64,000 nt of DNA from positions 1 to 64,000 of the forward strand of contig JAAETO010000055.1 of NCBI GenBank assembly GCA_024228275.1, in the 5' to 3' direction. Positions 43,760-53,114 of this stretch are shown piece by piece. Origin of the DNA: Arcobacter sp. (lineage in GTDB: Bacteria > Campylobacterota > Campylobacteria > Campylobacterales > Arcobacteraceae). Each line of letters opens with the position of its first letter. The first letter of the stretch is position 1. The position numbers and the translations under genes were made by a program. Under the pieces are notes generated by a model. The model did no database searches and was not told the DNA's origin. It saw only the letters and a list, made by a program, of their open reading frames with translations.

Positions 43760-44380
43760 TCCATTTTCCTTAAAATTTTTTTGTTAAAATTTTAAAATAT
43801 TAAATAAATAAATTTTAGATGCTATGTTAAGATTAAAATTAATAGGAAATCAAGAAGTTACTTAAATACATAAATTTAAAAAGAATTAATAGATATATTA
43901 TATATATAATATCTATCTAATTTTTATTCGACTTATCGTCCCTATAGCTCAATATAGTATTCATGATTTAATCCTAAAGGATTTCACACTTTCCATTTAA
44001 TCTAATAGCCTAAACAAAATATTATTTTGTTTTATTAATTTTTTAATTAAATTTTAAAATACTTAAAAAGTCAAAAGAGAAAAATCGAATTTTTCCATTA
44101 CTTTAAATAGTTATTAAAAACTATTCTAAGTTTATCTATTACTTTTTACCATAAAATATAAATTTTACAATATTCTTTAAAGGTAATATTCTTTAAAGAA
44201 GTATTAAATTCTTTCATATAAAAACTTAAAAAAAAATAAAATCAACTCTATTTTATGTTTAATTATTAAAAGTTTTCAATAAAATTACAAAATACTATGT
44301 TATTGCTACGTAAATATTTATTTTTTATATTTTTAAAACTTATCATAAAACTAGACATTTATAATTTATAGATATAAATA
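43760..44380. promoter_or_regulatory. Long non-coding stretch with hairpins upstream of ocd
   Basis: No gene was seen in these 620 bases. On the - strand, which leads into ocd, there are several small hairpins in a G/C-richer patch (43928-44010): CTATA/TATAG, AATCC/GGATT and a GAC-GATAA-GTC turn. An AAACAAAAT/ATTTTGTTT palindrome (44012-44032) also has a T tract on its + side, and there is an A/T palindrome near 43889-43916. A 16-base direct repeat lies at 44169. The patch may be an mRNA leader element. I recognise no known riboswitch. Confidence 0.35.
44169..44200. repeat. 16-bp direct repeat upstream of ocd
   Basis: AATATTCTTTAAAG occurs at 44169-44182 and again at 44185-44198, so the period is 16 bases, about one and a half helical turns. 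The centre TTCTTTAAAGAA of the second copy is also a palindrome. It could be a pair of operator sites. Confidence 0.5.
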
Positions 44381-45169
44381 TCATTTAATATTAAACTTAT
44401 AATTATAATTATTTTTTTCTATTTCAATATTTAAATTAAATACCTTAGAAATATTTTGACTAGTAATTATTTCTTCTTTTTTACCTTGTTTATATATTGA
44501 ATTGTTAGCTATTAAAGCAACATTACTAATCTCATTTATTACTTCATCTAATTGGTGAGTTATTATTATAATGCTTAGTTTTGATGTTAGTTTCTTTATT
44601 AAATTTAAAAAATTAATTTTAGCTTTAATATCAAGCCCAGTTGTTGGTTCATCTAATAATAGAGCTTTAGGTTCATGTATCAAAGCTCTAGCAATTAGAC
44701 ATTTTCTTAATTCACCTGTTGACATTTGTGAAGCTTTTTTTTCTTTTAAATCTAATATGTCCAAAAATTCTAAAATTTCATAAGTTTTCTTGTTGTGTTC
44801 AGTTGAATATATCTGATGTTGCATTTTACCTAAACTAGAAAAAAATCCTGATCTTACAATATTAAATCCAGAAGTAAAACTAGATTTATATATAAATTCT
44901 TGTTGGATTTCATTTGTAACAATTCCAAGTTTTTTCTTTAAATCAAAAATATCCCAAACTTCTTGATCAAAAATCTTTTTCTTAAATTTATAATGAGTGT
45001 TAGGATATAAATCATTACAAATAAGTTTTAAGAGTGTAGATTTACCTGATCCATTTGCTCCAAGTATTGCCCAGTGTTCTCCTTCTTTTATAGTTAAATT
45101 TATATTTTTTAAAACTAAATATCTATAATCATAACCAATATTTACATTTTTAAAGTCTATTATATTCAT
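44381..45169 (-). CDS. Stand-alone ABC transporter ATP-binding protein
   Basis: The 262-residue protein has Walker A ILGANGSGKST (near 35), an unusual signature MSTGELRK in place of LSGGQ, Walker B ALLLDEPTTGLD and the switch histidine in IIIITHQLDE. The sequence resembles the ModF/YlmA-like group of ATPases. No permease or binding-protein gene is adjacent, so its partner is elsewhere or it has a regulatory role. The upstream A/T-rich 70 bases hold the promoter shared with the divergent broken stress-protein gene. Confidence 0.85.
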   Translation of the reverse strand: MNIIDFKNVNIGYDYRYLVLKNINLTIKEGEHWAILGANGSGKSTLLKLICNDLYPNTHYKFKKKIFDQEVWDIFDLKKKLGIVTNEIQQEFIYKSSFTSGFNIVRSGFFSSLGKMQHQIYSTEHNKKTYEILEFLDILDLKEKKASQMSTGELRKCLIARALIHEPKALLLDEPTTGLDIKAKINFLNLIKKLTSKLSIIIITHQLDEVINEISNVALIANNSIYKQGKKEEIITSQNISKVFNLNIEIEKNNYNYKFNIK

Positions 45170-45243
45170 AAATTTCCTTATTTAATTAATTTAATTTAAT
45201 TATAAAATATTATATTTTTTAATTATATTAAAGGAGAGTATAT

Positions 45244-46090
45244 ATGGAATATTAAAAAAAAATTTCCAATTGGTGGAGGGGAATAATTAAGAGGTCTTAT
45301 CCACGGAGCACTTTTGATTGCTAAACATTTTAATTCACATTTAGAAATATTAAAATTACTTGCAAAACCAAGTCAAATTATGAAATTTGATGATTCTTTG
45401 CAAGAAACTGTTTTAAAAGAGTTAAATGCTATGACAAAAGATAGGTTAGAAGAAGATATGGTTATACATGAAACTATATTTATTGAGGAAATTATTAAAG
45501 TTGGTATTACTTCTTAATCTAAAGCTCAGGAAGATACAGCAACTGCTGAAATTATTACAGGTGAAGGGTACAGAAGTAAATTAATTGAATAAGAATCTAA
45601 ATATTGCGATTTAGTAATTATTTCATCTCCTCATAATGGAAGAATTACTGCAACTTTTAAAACTACTATTACAAAAAGTGGTAAACCAGCTTTAATGTTC
45701 CCTAGAGAAATGGATGAATTTAAAACTGAAAAGATATTAATAGGATGGAATAATACTCCAGAAGCAGCAAGAGCTGTATCAGAAGCAATACCTATTATGA
45801 AAAAAGCTAAAAAAGTTAATATTATTAGTTCTAAAGAGTATATAAAAAATACTAAAGATATAGAGAAATTACAATCTTATTTAAAAGTACATAATATTGA
45901 TACAGAATTTGATTTAATTGAAACTACAAAGATACCTGGTGAAGCTTTATTGAAATTTGCTCAAGAAGGTAAATTTGATTTAATTATTGCGGGAGCATTT
46001 GGTCATAGAGGATTAATAGAATTAATGTTTGGAGGAACTACTAAATATATATTACAAAATAGTACCTTACCAATATTTATGGCACATTAG
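45244..46090 (+). pseudogene. Tandem universal stress protein (UspA) gene, broken
   Basis: An AGGAGAG site and ATG at 45244 begin a MEY-type start, but a nine-A run shifts the frame. The continuing frame then meets TAA at 45284, 45515 and 45590 while still encoding recognisable UspA sequence: GLIHGALLIAKHFNSHLEIL (N-terminal half), SKYCDLVIISSPHNGR, KTTITKSGKPALMFP, and then the C-terminal Usp domain ending IPGEALLKFAQEGKFD and GAFGHRGLIELMFGGTT. The last part is still open from an ATG at 45695 (131 residues) and might be expressed as a single Usp domain, but no good ribosome-binding site precedes it. Point decay is the likeliest explanation. Confidence 0.8.
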
Positions 46091-46101
46091 TACTTATACT
46101 T

Positions 46102-47055
46102 TTAATTAATAATTCTTAATGATAATTCATTGTTTTTATTATCATTATAAAAAACTATACCCATTTGGTTTAAAAAACCTTCAATATAAAATGATAAGTT
46201 TCTATAAATATTTAAGTTTATAAAAGCATTTGGGTAAACATTGCCTAATGAATAAAATTCATATTCTATAGCTTTATATATATCAAAAAAATAAGAAACT
46301 TCAAGTTGAAAGTTTATTTTTTCATCTAGTTCTTCAAGTGTAATATTTAAACCATGTAAATAACCTAAAAGATATGACGCACTTTTAAGTAAAGATTTTA
46401 TTTTTTCTATTGAGTTATCAATTAAATCTTGTCTATTTTTATTAATTTTGAATGCCATAAGTTGTGTTTTAACATCGAATTGTGTATCTTTTATTTGTAT
46501 TAATAAAGCCTTAGCCATTGATTTAGGATAATTTGTATCTTTTGCACTAGAAGAAGATAAATAATTAGCAATATATTCACTCCAACATATTTCTGATATA
46601 GGATATGTAATAGAATCAATACCTTGATAGCTTTTCTTTTTCATTAATTCTTTAAAAGAATCAATTTTATTATTATTATCATGAATATGTGCTAGTTCAT
46701 GATGTAATATATGAAATGAATTTTTATATGATTGAGTTTTATGATTTTTTAAAATACTTTTTACAAATTCAGATTTTATTACTAATATCAACTCAAAATC
46801 GTCGTCTTTAGGGACAGTTATGACCATAGCATATGTATTATTGCTTGTAGTTCTATATCTATTTTTAAATAATGATTTTTTTGATGAGCTTAATGATTCA
46901 ATATCTCTTTCAAAATTCGAAGTTATTATTATGTTAAAAAATCTTCTAAGATCTAAAAAAGATAATTGATTTATTATTTCAACTAATGAGTCTCTAACTT
47001 TTAATGATGTTTGTTCTGTCAAACCATTGATTTTTATATTAATATTTTTAAGCAT
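46102..47055 (-). CDS. Unrecognised protein with HExxH zinc-protease motif
   Basis: The 317-residue protein has no signal peptide or membrane helix. It carries HHELAHIHD at 118-126 (His119, Glu120, His123) and a downstream Glu160 in SEYIANY that could be the third zinc ligand, giving an IrrE-like or minigluzincin-like arrangement. The part before the motif (1-110) has an alpha/beta character. The C-terminal 150 residues are mainly helical. I do not recognise the family. It might be a toxin, a regulator protease or a DNA-damage factor, but no neighbour shows which. It lies on the - strand downstream of a long hairpin and converges on the broken usp gene. Confidence 0.6.
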   Translation of the reverse strand: MLKNINIKINGLTEQTSLKVRDSLVEIINQLSFLDLRRFFNIIITSNFERDIESLSSSKKSLFKNRYRTTSNNTYAMVITVPKDDDFELILVIKSEFVKSILKNHKTQSYKNSFHILHHELAHIHDNNNKIDSFKELMKKKSYQGIDSITYPISEICWSEYIANYLSSSSAKDTNYPKSMAKALLIQIKDTQFDVKTQLMAFKINKNRQDLIDNSIEKIKSLLKSASYLLGYLHGLNITLEELDEKINFQLEVSYFFDIYKAIEYEFYSLGNVYPNAFINLNIYRNLSFYIEGFLNQMGIVFYNDNKNNELSLRIIN

Positions 47056-47146
47056 TTTTGACCTTTAATAAAACTTTTTTTAATCATTATAGAATAAATA
47101 ATGTTTATAATATTTATTTATTTAAATTATGTAACTTTTTTAAGTT

Positions 47147-47209
47147 AATATTGTATTGTATCTTGTTTAATATTGATAATTAATATTAAATAAGATACAA
47201 TACAATATT
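47147..47209. repeat. 28-bp-stem inverted repeat
   Basis: AATATTGTATTGTATCTT (47147-47164) is perfectly complementary to AAGATACAATACAATATT (47192-47209). An inner nine-base stem (TTTAATATT and AATATTAAA) joins it through one G-U pair, with a seven-base loop GATAATT. It lies between two divergently read genes, not after a stop, so it is not a simple terminator. Its length suggests a small mobile-element (MITE-like) end pair, a regulatory RNA hairpin or an operator. No terminal direct duplication was found. Confidence 0.7.
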
Positions 47210-47248
47210 ATTTAAGGTTTAACTTTTTAAATATATAAAAGGTAGATA

Positions 47249-47389
47249 ATGAAAAATATAGAATTAACGAAAAGGTTAAAAAATGAGATATCGCATATTA
47301 GCGATATGAAATTTATCAGATTAACAAGTATTCTTGTTACTTTAATTGTTACAAATTATTTGTGTTGTGATTTAATGTTAAATATTTGA
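47249..47389 (+). CDS. Possible small membrane protein (46 residues)
   Basis: ATG at 47249 follows AAAGG by six bases and opens 46 codons, starting MKNIELTKRLKN and containing a hydrophobic stretch LTSILVTLIVTNYLCCDL near the end. It could be a small membrane protein or a remnant of a longer gene. The seven-base inverted repeat at 47288-47307 within it suggests that this segment may also serve as an operator. Support is limited to the ribosome-binding site. Confidence 0.35.
   Translation: MKNIELTKRLKNEISHISDMKFIRLTSILVTLIVTNYLCCDLMLNI
47288..47307. promoter_or_regulatory. Candidate operator upstream of moeA
   Basis: ATATCGC and GCGATAT form a perfect inverted repeat with a six-base spacer, the shape of a dimeric regulator site. 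It lies about 160 bases upstream of moeA. It resembles, loosely, molybdate-responsive ModE boxes, but the match is too vague to assign. Confidence 0.3.
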
Positions 47390-47464
47390 TATTATTTTGT
47401 TTATTTAAAGTTACTTTTTTTGATGACTGTGGTAATATTCTGCCAATATTAATTGGAGTATATT

Positions 47465-48685
47465 ATGAGAAATTTTATAAGTTATGATGAATCTTTAGAG
47501 ATATTAAATAATATTAATTTTAAAGCAAATACAAAAGAAAAACTTTTTTTAATGAATTCAATAGGCAGAGTTTTAGCTATTGATATTATTGCAGATCATA
47601 ATAGTCCTGAGTTTATAACTTCTGGTATGGATGGTTATGCTATAAAGTTTGAAGACCAAGATAATAAAAATATAAAAATTATTGATCAAAATCCTGCTGG
47701 TTCAATTGTCAAATCAAAAGTAGAGTCTAATGTATGTATTAAAACATTTACTGGTTCTTTGATGCCTGAAGGTAGTGACACATTAATACCCATTGAAAAT
47801 GTAGAAGTAAAAGATGAAGATATAATTATAGTTAAAAAAGTCCCATTTGCTTTTGCAACAAGATCAGTTGGTGAAAATTATAAAAAAAATGAAATACTTA
47901 TTAAAAAAGGTACAATAATTGGCTTTGCAGAAATTGGTGTACTTGCTTCTTTAAATATTACTCAAATACCAGTTTTTTGTATGCCTACTGTTTCAATAGC
48001 AAGTACGGGAAGTGAAATCCTTGATTTAGGTGAGGTGCAAACTAATGATGCCCAAATAAGAAGTTCAAATCATCTTACCATTGAAGCTTTAGCAAAAAAA
48101 GCTGGAGCAAATACTTTACAAATGGGTATTGTTAAAGATGATATTGCTTCAATTACAAATCTTTTAGAAACTGCTTTAGATAAATCTGATATTGTTGTTA
48201 CAACAGGAGGTGTATCTGTTGGTGATTACGACTTTGTTCAAGATGTTATTAAAGAAAAATTAAATGCAAAAGTTTTATTCCATGGAGTTACAATTAAACC
48301 TGGTATGCATATTTTAGTAGCTACAGTTAATAACAAACTTATTATTGCCTTACCAGGATTTGCATATTCTTCAACTGTTTGCGCTATATTATATCTTTTA
48401 CCTATGATTTATAAGTATGAAGGTGCAAATAAAAAACTACCAATTGTTAAGGCTAGAATTAATCAAGATTTTAATTTAAAAATGAAAAAAACTATATTTA
48501 CTGCTTGTAATGTAAAGTATGAAGAAAATGAATATAAAATTGATTTTGATGGTAAAAAAACAGGGACTAGTGCAATATTAACAAATATGCTTGAAAGTCC
48601 TGCTTTATTAATTCAAAAAGACAATAGTGGTGATATTAAATCAGGAGATTTAGTAGATATCCTATTATTAAATGAGTTAAAATAA
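47465..48685 (+). CDS. moeA: Molybdopterin molybdenumtransferase MoeA
   Basis: The product has 406 residues. The ATG at 47465 is chosen over a TTG 12 bases upstream because TTGGAG lies just ahead of it. It contains the MoeA segments SGMDGYA (near 55), GSLMPEGSDTLIPIE (near 100), the MPT-binding TTGGVSVGDYDFV (near 245), KPGMH and ALPGFAYSS (near 295), and a C-terminal beta domain. MoeA inserts molybdenum (or tungsten) into adenylylated molybdopterin. The family usually has PGNPVS where this protein has PGFAYSS, a substitution seen in part of the family. Confidence 0.93.
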   Translation: MRNFISYDESLEILNNINFKANTKEKLFLMNSIGRVLAIDIIADHNSPEFITSGMDGYAIKFEDQDNKNIKIIDQNPAGSIVKSKVESNVCIKTFTGSLMPEGSDTLIPIENVEVKDEDIIIVKKVPFAFATRSVGENYKKNEILIKKGTIIGFAEIGVLASLNITQIPVFCMPTVSIASTGSEILDLGEVQTNDAQIRSSNHLTIEALAKKAGANTLQMGIVKDDIASITNLLETALDKSDIVVTTGGVSVGDYDFVQDVIKEKLNAKVLFHGVTIKPGMHILVATVNNKLIIALPGFAYSSTVCAILYLLPMIYKYEGANKKLPIVKARINQDFNLKMKKTIFTACNVKYEENEYKIDFDGKKTGTSAILTNMLESPALLIQKDNSGDIKSGDLVDILLLNELK

Positions 48686-48690
48686 ATTAT

Positions 48691-48721
48691 AGTGCACAAA
48701 GATAATAAGTTTATGTGCACT
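48691..48721. terminator. Hairpin between convergent moeA and rmuC
   Basis: AGTGCACA and TGTGCACT form a perfect eight-base stem around a 15-base A/T loop, six bases after the moeA stop and 15 before the rmuC stop. A T-rich tract is present on the + side (GATTATTTATTTG). Confidence 0.5.
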
Positions 48722-48736
48722 AGTTGTAGTGATTAT

Positions 48737-50137
48737 TTATTTGTCTAAAATTTTTTGTGAATCTATTTTCTTTTTAGTTTTTACACCTAATTCTATAAAC
48801 TCTTCACTTCTTCTTAATAAATTCCCTTTTCCTAAAGTCAACTTATTCATAGCGTCATCGTAAGCTTTTTGTGTTCTATTTATATTTTGCCCTATTGCCT
48901 CAATATCACTAACAAAGTTTGCAAACTTATCATATAAATCAGATGCTTTTTTGGATATTACTAATGCATTTTCATTTTGATGTTCATATCTCCATATATT
49001 TTCTACAGTTCTTAACGTTGCAAAAAGAGTTGATGGAGACACTAACATTATATTATTCTCAAAGGCAGTTTTAAATAGATTATTATCATTTGAGGCTGCT
49101 AAAATAAAAGCCCCTTCAATAGGTATAAACATTAATACAAAATCCAAAGTATTTACGTCATCAATATCTTCATAACTTTTTATACTAAGACCTTTTATAT
49201 GAGAATATATAGACTTAACAAGATCTTTTATAGCAAGTTCTTTTGTCTCGTTATTTGTGGCTTCAGTATATTTTAAATATGAAGTTAGTGATACTTTTGA
49301 ATCAATTACAATATCTTTATTTTGTGGAAGATGTACAATTACATCTGGTCTTAATCTTTTTCCATCTTTATCACTATAAGAGCCTTGAGTAGTATACTCT
49401 ATACCTTCTCTTAGTCCTGTTTGTTCTAATATATTAGACAAAATAAGTTCACCCCAATCACCTTGGGTTTTATTTTCTCCTTTTAAAGCTTTTGTTAAAT
49501 TTAGTGTATCTTCTGATATTTGATTATTTAAATCTTTTAAGTTTTTAATTTCAGTTAATAATGAAACTCTTTGTTTTGTTTCTTCATTATATATATCATC
49601 TACTCTTTTTCCAAAACTACTAAGTTGTTCTTTGAAAGGAATTAACATTTGGCTTAAGTTTATTGTTGACTTTTTATTATTTTCTTCAAAAATTTTATTT
49701 GAAATATTTTCAAACTCACTTTTTAAACTGTTTTTTGAGTTTTCTAATAATTGAATTTTTTCTTTTAAATTATCTTCTTTTATATAAAATTCATTTTTAA
49801 GTTGATTTTTTTTATCTTCAAATGAGTTACTTAAAGCTTCTATCTTTAATTGCGAGGTATTCTTTTCAAATTTTATATTTTCTTTAAAATTAATTTCTAG
49901 AAGGTCAATTTTTTCATTATAGTTTTTATTTAATAAAGTTACATTTTCTTCTAGTTTCATAATAGTCTGATTTTTATTATTAACCAGACTATCATAAGTT
50001 GTTTTAGTAAGTAAAAGTTTTTGTTTTAAGAAGTCAACTTTTTGTTTATATATTACCCATATACTTAGACTACCTACAATTAATCCTATTGCAATACTTA
50101 CAATAGAAATTATAATTGTATTATCAAATATTTGCAT
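48737..50137 (-). CDS. rmuC: RmuC family DNA recombination protein
   Basis: The 466-residue protein has an N-terminal membrane helix (about 8-29), a long coiled coil (about 40-190) and the RmuC nuclease-like domain (about 220-440, with ENKTQGDWGELIL, RPDVIVHLPQNKDIVIDSKV and IPIEGAF). The RPDV...DSKV segment fits a PD-(D/E)xK-like active site. It limits inversions and repeat-mediated rearrangement. Its start overlaps the upstream M48 protease gene by 14 bases. Confidence 0.93.
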   Translation of the reverse strand: MQIFDNTIIISIVSIAIGLIVGSLSIWVIYKQKVDFLKQKLLLTKTTYDSLVNNKNQTIMKLEENVTLLNKNYNEKIDLLEINFKENIKFEKNTSQLKIEALSNSFEDKKNQLKNEFYIKEDNLKEKIQLLENSKNSLKSEFENISNKIFEENNKKSTINLSQMLIPFKEQLSSFGKRVDDIYNEETKQRVSLLTEIKNLKDLNNQISEDTLNLTKALKGENKTQGDWGELILSNILEQTGLREGIEYTTQGSYSDKDGKRLRPDVIVHLPQNKDIVIDSKVSLTSYLKYTEATNNETKELAIKDLVKSIYSHIKGLSIKSYEDIDDVNTLDFVLMFIPIEGAFILAASNDNNLFKTAFENNIMLVSPSTLFATLRTVENIWRYEHQNENALVISKKASDLYDKFANFVSDIEAIGQNINRTQKAYDDAMNKLTLGKGNLLRRSEEFIELGVKTKKKIDSQKILDK

Positions 50138-51377
50138 TATTATAAATACTATCTTTTAATGCATCATCAGAACTTGTATTAACATCATATCCTAACTCTT
50201 TAAATCTCTCAACTAAAGGTGGATGAGAGTAATAAAAAAAGATATATATAGGATGAGAAAGTGGAAATGATTTATTTTCATTAGCTAGTTTAAGTAAAGC
50301 ATTAATTAAATCTTTTTTACTTTGTAAATTTGAGCCAAATTCATCTGCTGCATATTCATTATGTCTTGAGATAAATGAAATTAGAGGCATTAAGAAAAAT
50401 GATAATATTGGAGAAAATATTAAGAAAAAAGTTATAATTGCATATGCTTCATTATTTAAACTTAAACCTAAAAATATTTCATCACTTAAATTTCCAAAAA
50501 TTGCAAAAAATACAAACATTACAACACCCATTATTCCAATATTCTTAATAATATCACCATTTTTAAAATGACCTAATTCATGTCCTAGAACTGCAAGAAG
50601 TTCATTATGAGTTAATTTTTCTATTAAAGTATCAAAAAGAACAACTCTTTTAGTACTTCCTAAACCTCCAAAATATGCATTTAATCTATTATCTCTTTTA
50701 CTAGCGTCTACTGAGAATACACCAGAACTTTTAAAACCAACTTGATCTAAAAGATTTTCAATTTTTTCCTCTAGTTCTTTATCTTTTAAAGAATCAAATT
50801 TATCGTACATTTTATCTCTAATAACTGGATATAACATATTTATTAAAATTATTACGGCAAAAATAAAAACGAATCCCCAAATCCACCACGATTCAAAAGC
50901 GTTTATTATCCAAGATATAGCTGCAATTACAATTGAACCAAAAAACAAAAACAAAAAACTAGTTTTAATGGTATCTTTTACATATAAAGATATCGTCATA
51001 TTTGAAAAGCCATATTTTTTATCTAATTTAAACGTTGAATATAATTCAAATGGTAGACCTAGTATCCAATTTATAATAATAAATAAATTAACAAAAACTA
51101 CTGCTTTTAATAAAACTGTATCAATTTGAACTAATGAATCTAAATAAGAAAGACCAAAATTAATCCAAAATAAAAAAATTAAAAAACTATAAAAAGAAGA
51201 AATTATTGCAATCTTTTCTTTCTCAATTGCATAATTAGCAGCTTCTTTGTATTTGTCTTTTTCTAAAATAATAGGTTTTAAATTTTTTGCTTTTTGAACA
51301 AAACCTATTTGCATAAAAGATGTATATATAGTAAATAGGAAGTACAAACAATACCCTATAACAAAAATTTCTAACAC
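50124..51377 (-). CDS. M48 family membrane zinc protease (Ste24/CAAX protease-like)
   Basis: The 417-residue protein has several membrane helices and the Ste24/HtpX-type catalytic segment GHELGHFKNGD (near 265) with the third ligand in HNEYAADEFG (near 340). The length and the N-terminal helix layout match the CAAX prenyl protease 1 subfamily rather than HtpX (about 290). In bacteria, which lack prenylated CAAX proteins, it probably degrades misfolded membrane proteins. It overlaps rmuC by 14 bases. Confidence 0.92.
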   Translation of the reverse strand: MLEIFVIGYCLYFLFTIYTSFMQIGFVQKAKNLKPIILEKDKYKEAANYAIEKEKIAIISSFYSFLIFLFWINFGLSYLDSLVQIDTVLLKAVVFVNLFIIINWILGLPFELYSTFKLDKKYGFSNMTISLYVKDTIKTSFLFLFFGSIVIAAISWIINAFESWWIWGFVFIFAVIILINMLYPVIRDKMYDKFDSLKDKELEEKIENLLDQVGFKSSGVFSVDASKRDNRLNAYFGGLGSTKRVVLFDTLIEKLTHNELLAVLGHELGHFKNGDIIKNIGIMGVVMFVFFAIFGNLSDEIFLGLSLNNEAYAIITFFLIFSPILSFFLMPLISFISRHNEYAADEFGSNLQSKKDLINALLKLANENKSFPLSHPIYIFFYYSHPPLVERFKELGYDVNTSSDDALKDSIYNNANI

Positions 51378-51453
51378 TTTTTTTCCTTTTTAATTATATT
51401 ATATAAAAAGATATTTTATCGTTTTAGAACTTGTTGTTTATTGAATATTTAAA

Positions 51454-52452
51454 TTAGTCGTTAGATTTAGCTAGAATTACTTTATTCCTTCCATTTTTTT
51501 TAGCTTCATATAAAGCTAAGTCAGCTCTATGCAAGATACTTTTTAAATCTGGGTCATCTGATCTTAAAAGAGCTACCCCAATACTTATAGTAAATTTAAT
51601 TTTTTCATTTTTTGGAGAATTATATTCTGCTTCTTCTATTTCTTTTCTTAAGTTTTCAGCTGCTTGTAGTGCTCCTCTTTTAGAGGTATTAGGTAAAACT
51701 GCCGCAAATTCTTCTCCTCCAAGTCTTCCAAATATATCTGACTTTCTTAATGATTTTTCAGATCTTTTAGCCATTATTCTTATTATCTCATCACCAATGG
51801 AATGACCATGAATATCATTTATTAATTTAAATTTATCTATATCTATCATTAGAACTGCAAGGCTTTTATTTTCTCTTCTAGTGTACGTAATCATAGGTGA
51901 ACAAGACTCGTAAAAGCTTCTTCTATTTCTAACACCTGATAATGCATCAGTTGTAGCTAATATTTCAAGTTTAATATTAATTTCATTTAACTCTTTTGTA
52001 CGTTTTTCAACTGCACCTTCCAATACTTTTTGGTAATCTTTAAGTCTTCTTTCTAATGAATTTAATTTTATAGCCTCTAATATAATTAATTCAAAATCAA
52101 CTTTATCTAATCTTCTTGGCATTATATAATAAACTGCAGATTCATTTATTATTTTAGATAAAGATTCAACAGATACAATATCATTAAATATTATATTTTT
52201 AGTATTGGGAGAACTTTTATAAAGCTCAATTATAAAGTTTTCTATATTCATTTTTGACTTGTTATTACCAGTTATAGTTATTAATATTTCATTACCAGTT
52301 ATAATATGATTATAACATCCAATAAGTGCTTGTTCAGCATTTATATAACTTTCAACAATATAATCATAAGCTACGATTCTAGATATTTTATTATATAACT
52401 CATCAAGAATTTCAACATCATTTTCAATACAAGCAATTACATATTTACTCAT
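51454..52452 (-). CDS. GGDEF diguanylate cyclase with degenerate receiver domain
   Basis: The 332-residue protein starts with a receiver-like domain (1-125) in which the phospho-acceptor position lies in a segment without a suitable Asp (ILITITGNNKSKM), so it is probably not phosphorylated. A short helical signalling segment (130-165) leads to an intact GGDEF domain (about 165-330; FGRLGGEEFAAVLP, TTDALSGVRNRRSF). It should make cyclic di-GMP, activated by an unknown ligand or partner. It has 76 bases upstream of the M48 gene and no operon partner. Confidence 0.88.
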   Translation of the reverse strand: MSKYVIACIENDVEILDELYNKISRIVAYDYIVESYINAEQALIGCYNHIITGNEILITITGNNKSKMNIENFIIELYKSSPNTKNIIFNDIVSVESLSKIINESAVYYIMPRRLDKVDFELIILEAIKLNSLERRLKDYQKVLEGAVEKRTKELNEINIKLEILATTDALSGVRNRRSFYESCSPMITYTRRENKSLAVLMIDIDKFKLINDIHGHSIGDEIIRIMAKRSEKSLRKSDIFGRLGGEEFAAVLPNTSKRGALQAAENLRKEIEEAEYNSPKNEKIKFTISIGVALLRSDDPDLKSILHRADLALYEAKKNGRNKVILAKSND

Positions 52453-52642
52453 TAGCTATCCCCTAAATTAACCTAAGACATAATATCTTAAAAAAAATTC
52501 AATGAAAATTAAAAGAATAACAAAAAATTACATTATTTTATATCTATAATAAATTATAATATTATTATATTGTAATAAAATATTAATTAATTTTTTTCTT
52601 TGTTAAAAGTATTTAGAATTTGTTATATAATAATATATAATT

Positions 52643-53014
52643 TTATTTATAAAATTTAAAAATTTCTAAAATGTTATTAGGAATTTTTGATGGTTTAAAA
52701 TTTTTTAGATAAGCTAACTTTATTTTAGCAGTAAAAAGTAATTCATCTTTTCTAAATATTTCATGATAAATACATAAAGAAGCACTCTTTTGAGATATTA
52801 CTTTTGTATTAATGTCTAGTAAATCAGAAAATTTAGCAGATTTAATATAATCAGCTTCAACTTTTTTTACAACAAAAAATTCATTTTCTTTATGTGGAGA
52901 TAATCCTAAATCAAAAAAAATATCACTTCTAGCTCTTTCACAAAATTTTAAATAGTTTGCATAGTAAACTACTCCACCTATATCTGTATCCTCGTAATAG
53001 ACTCTTATTTTCAC
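52643..53014 (-). CDS. YbgC-like acyl-CoA thioesterase (hotdog fold)
   Basis: The 123-residue protein has the YbgC signature YYEDTDIGGVVYYANYLKFCERARSD near 6-31 with catalytic Asp at 11, followed by the hotdog core VVKKVEADYIKSAKFSDLL. Members hydrolyse short- or medium-chain acyl-CoA and often act with the Tol-Pal system. Here it stands alone, next to the decayed integrase region. Confidence 0.88.
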   Translation of the reverse strand: MKIRVYYEDTDIGGVVYYANYLKFCERARSDIFFDLGLSPHKENEFFVVKKVEADYIKSAKFSDLLDINTKVISQKSASLCIYHEIFRKDELLFTAKIKLAYLKNFKPSKIPNNILEIFKFYK

Positions 53015-53114
53015 TATGTATCCCCTATTTTATGGACCTGAAAACTAATTAAAACTAGATAATGCCCGAAATCGTGCCAATTTTATCTATATTATTAAAT
53101 CTTGTTTCATCATC

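Noticed and set aside
53015-53114. An integrase attachment site or tRNA gene next to the integrase remnant
   Set aside because: No tRNA cloverleaf or direct repeat pair could be found; an AGATAA/TTATCT inverted pair is too short to call.
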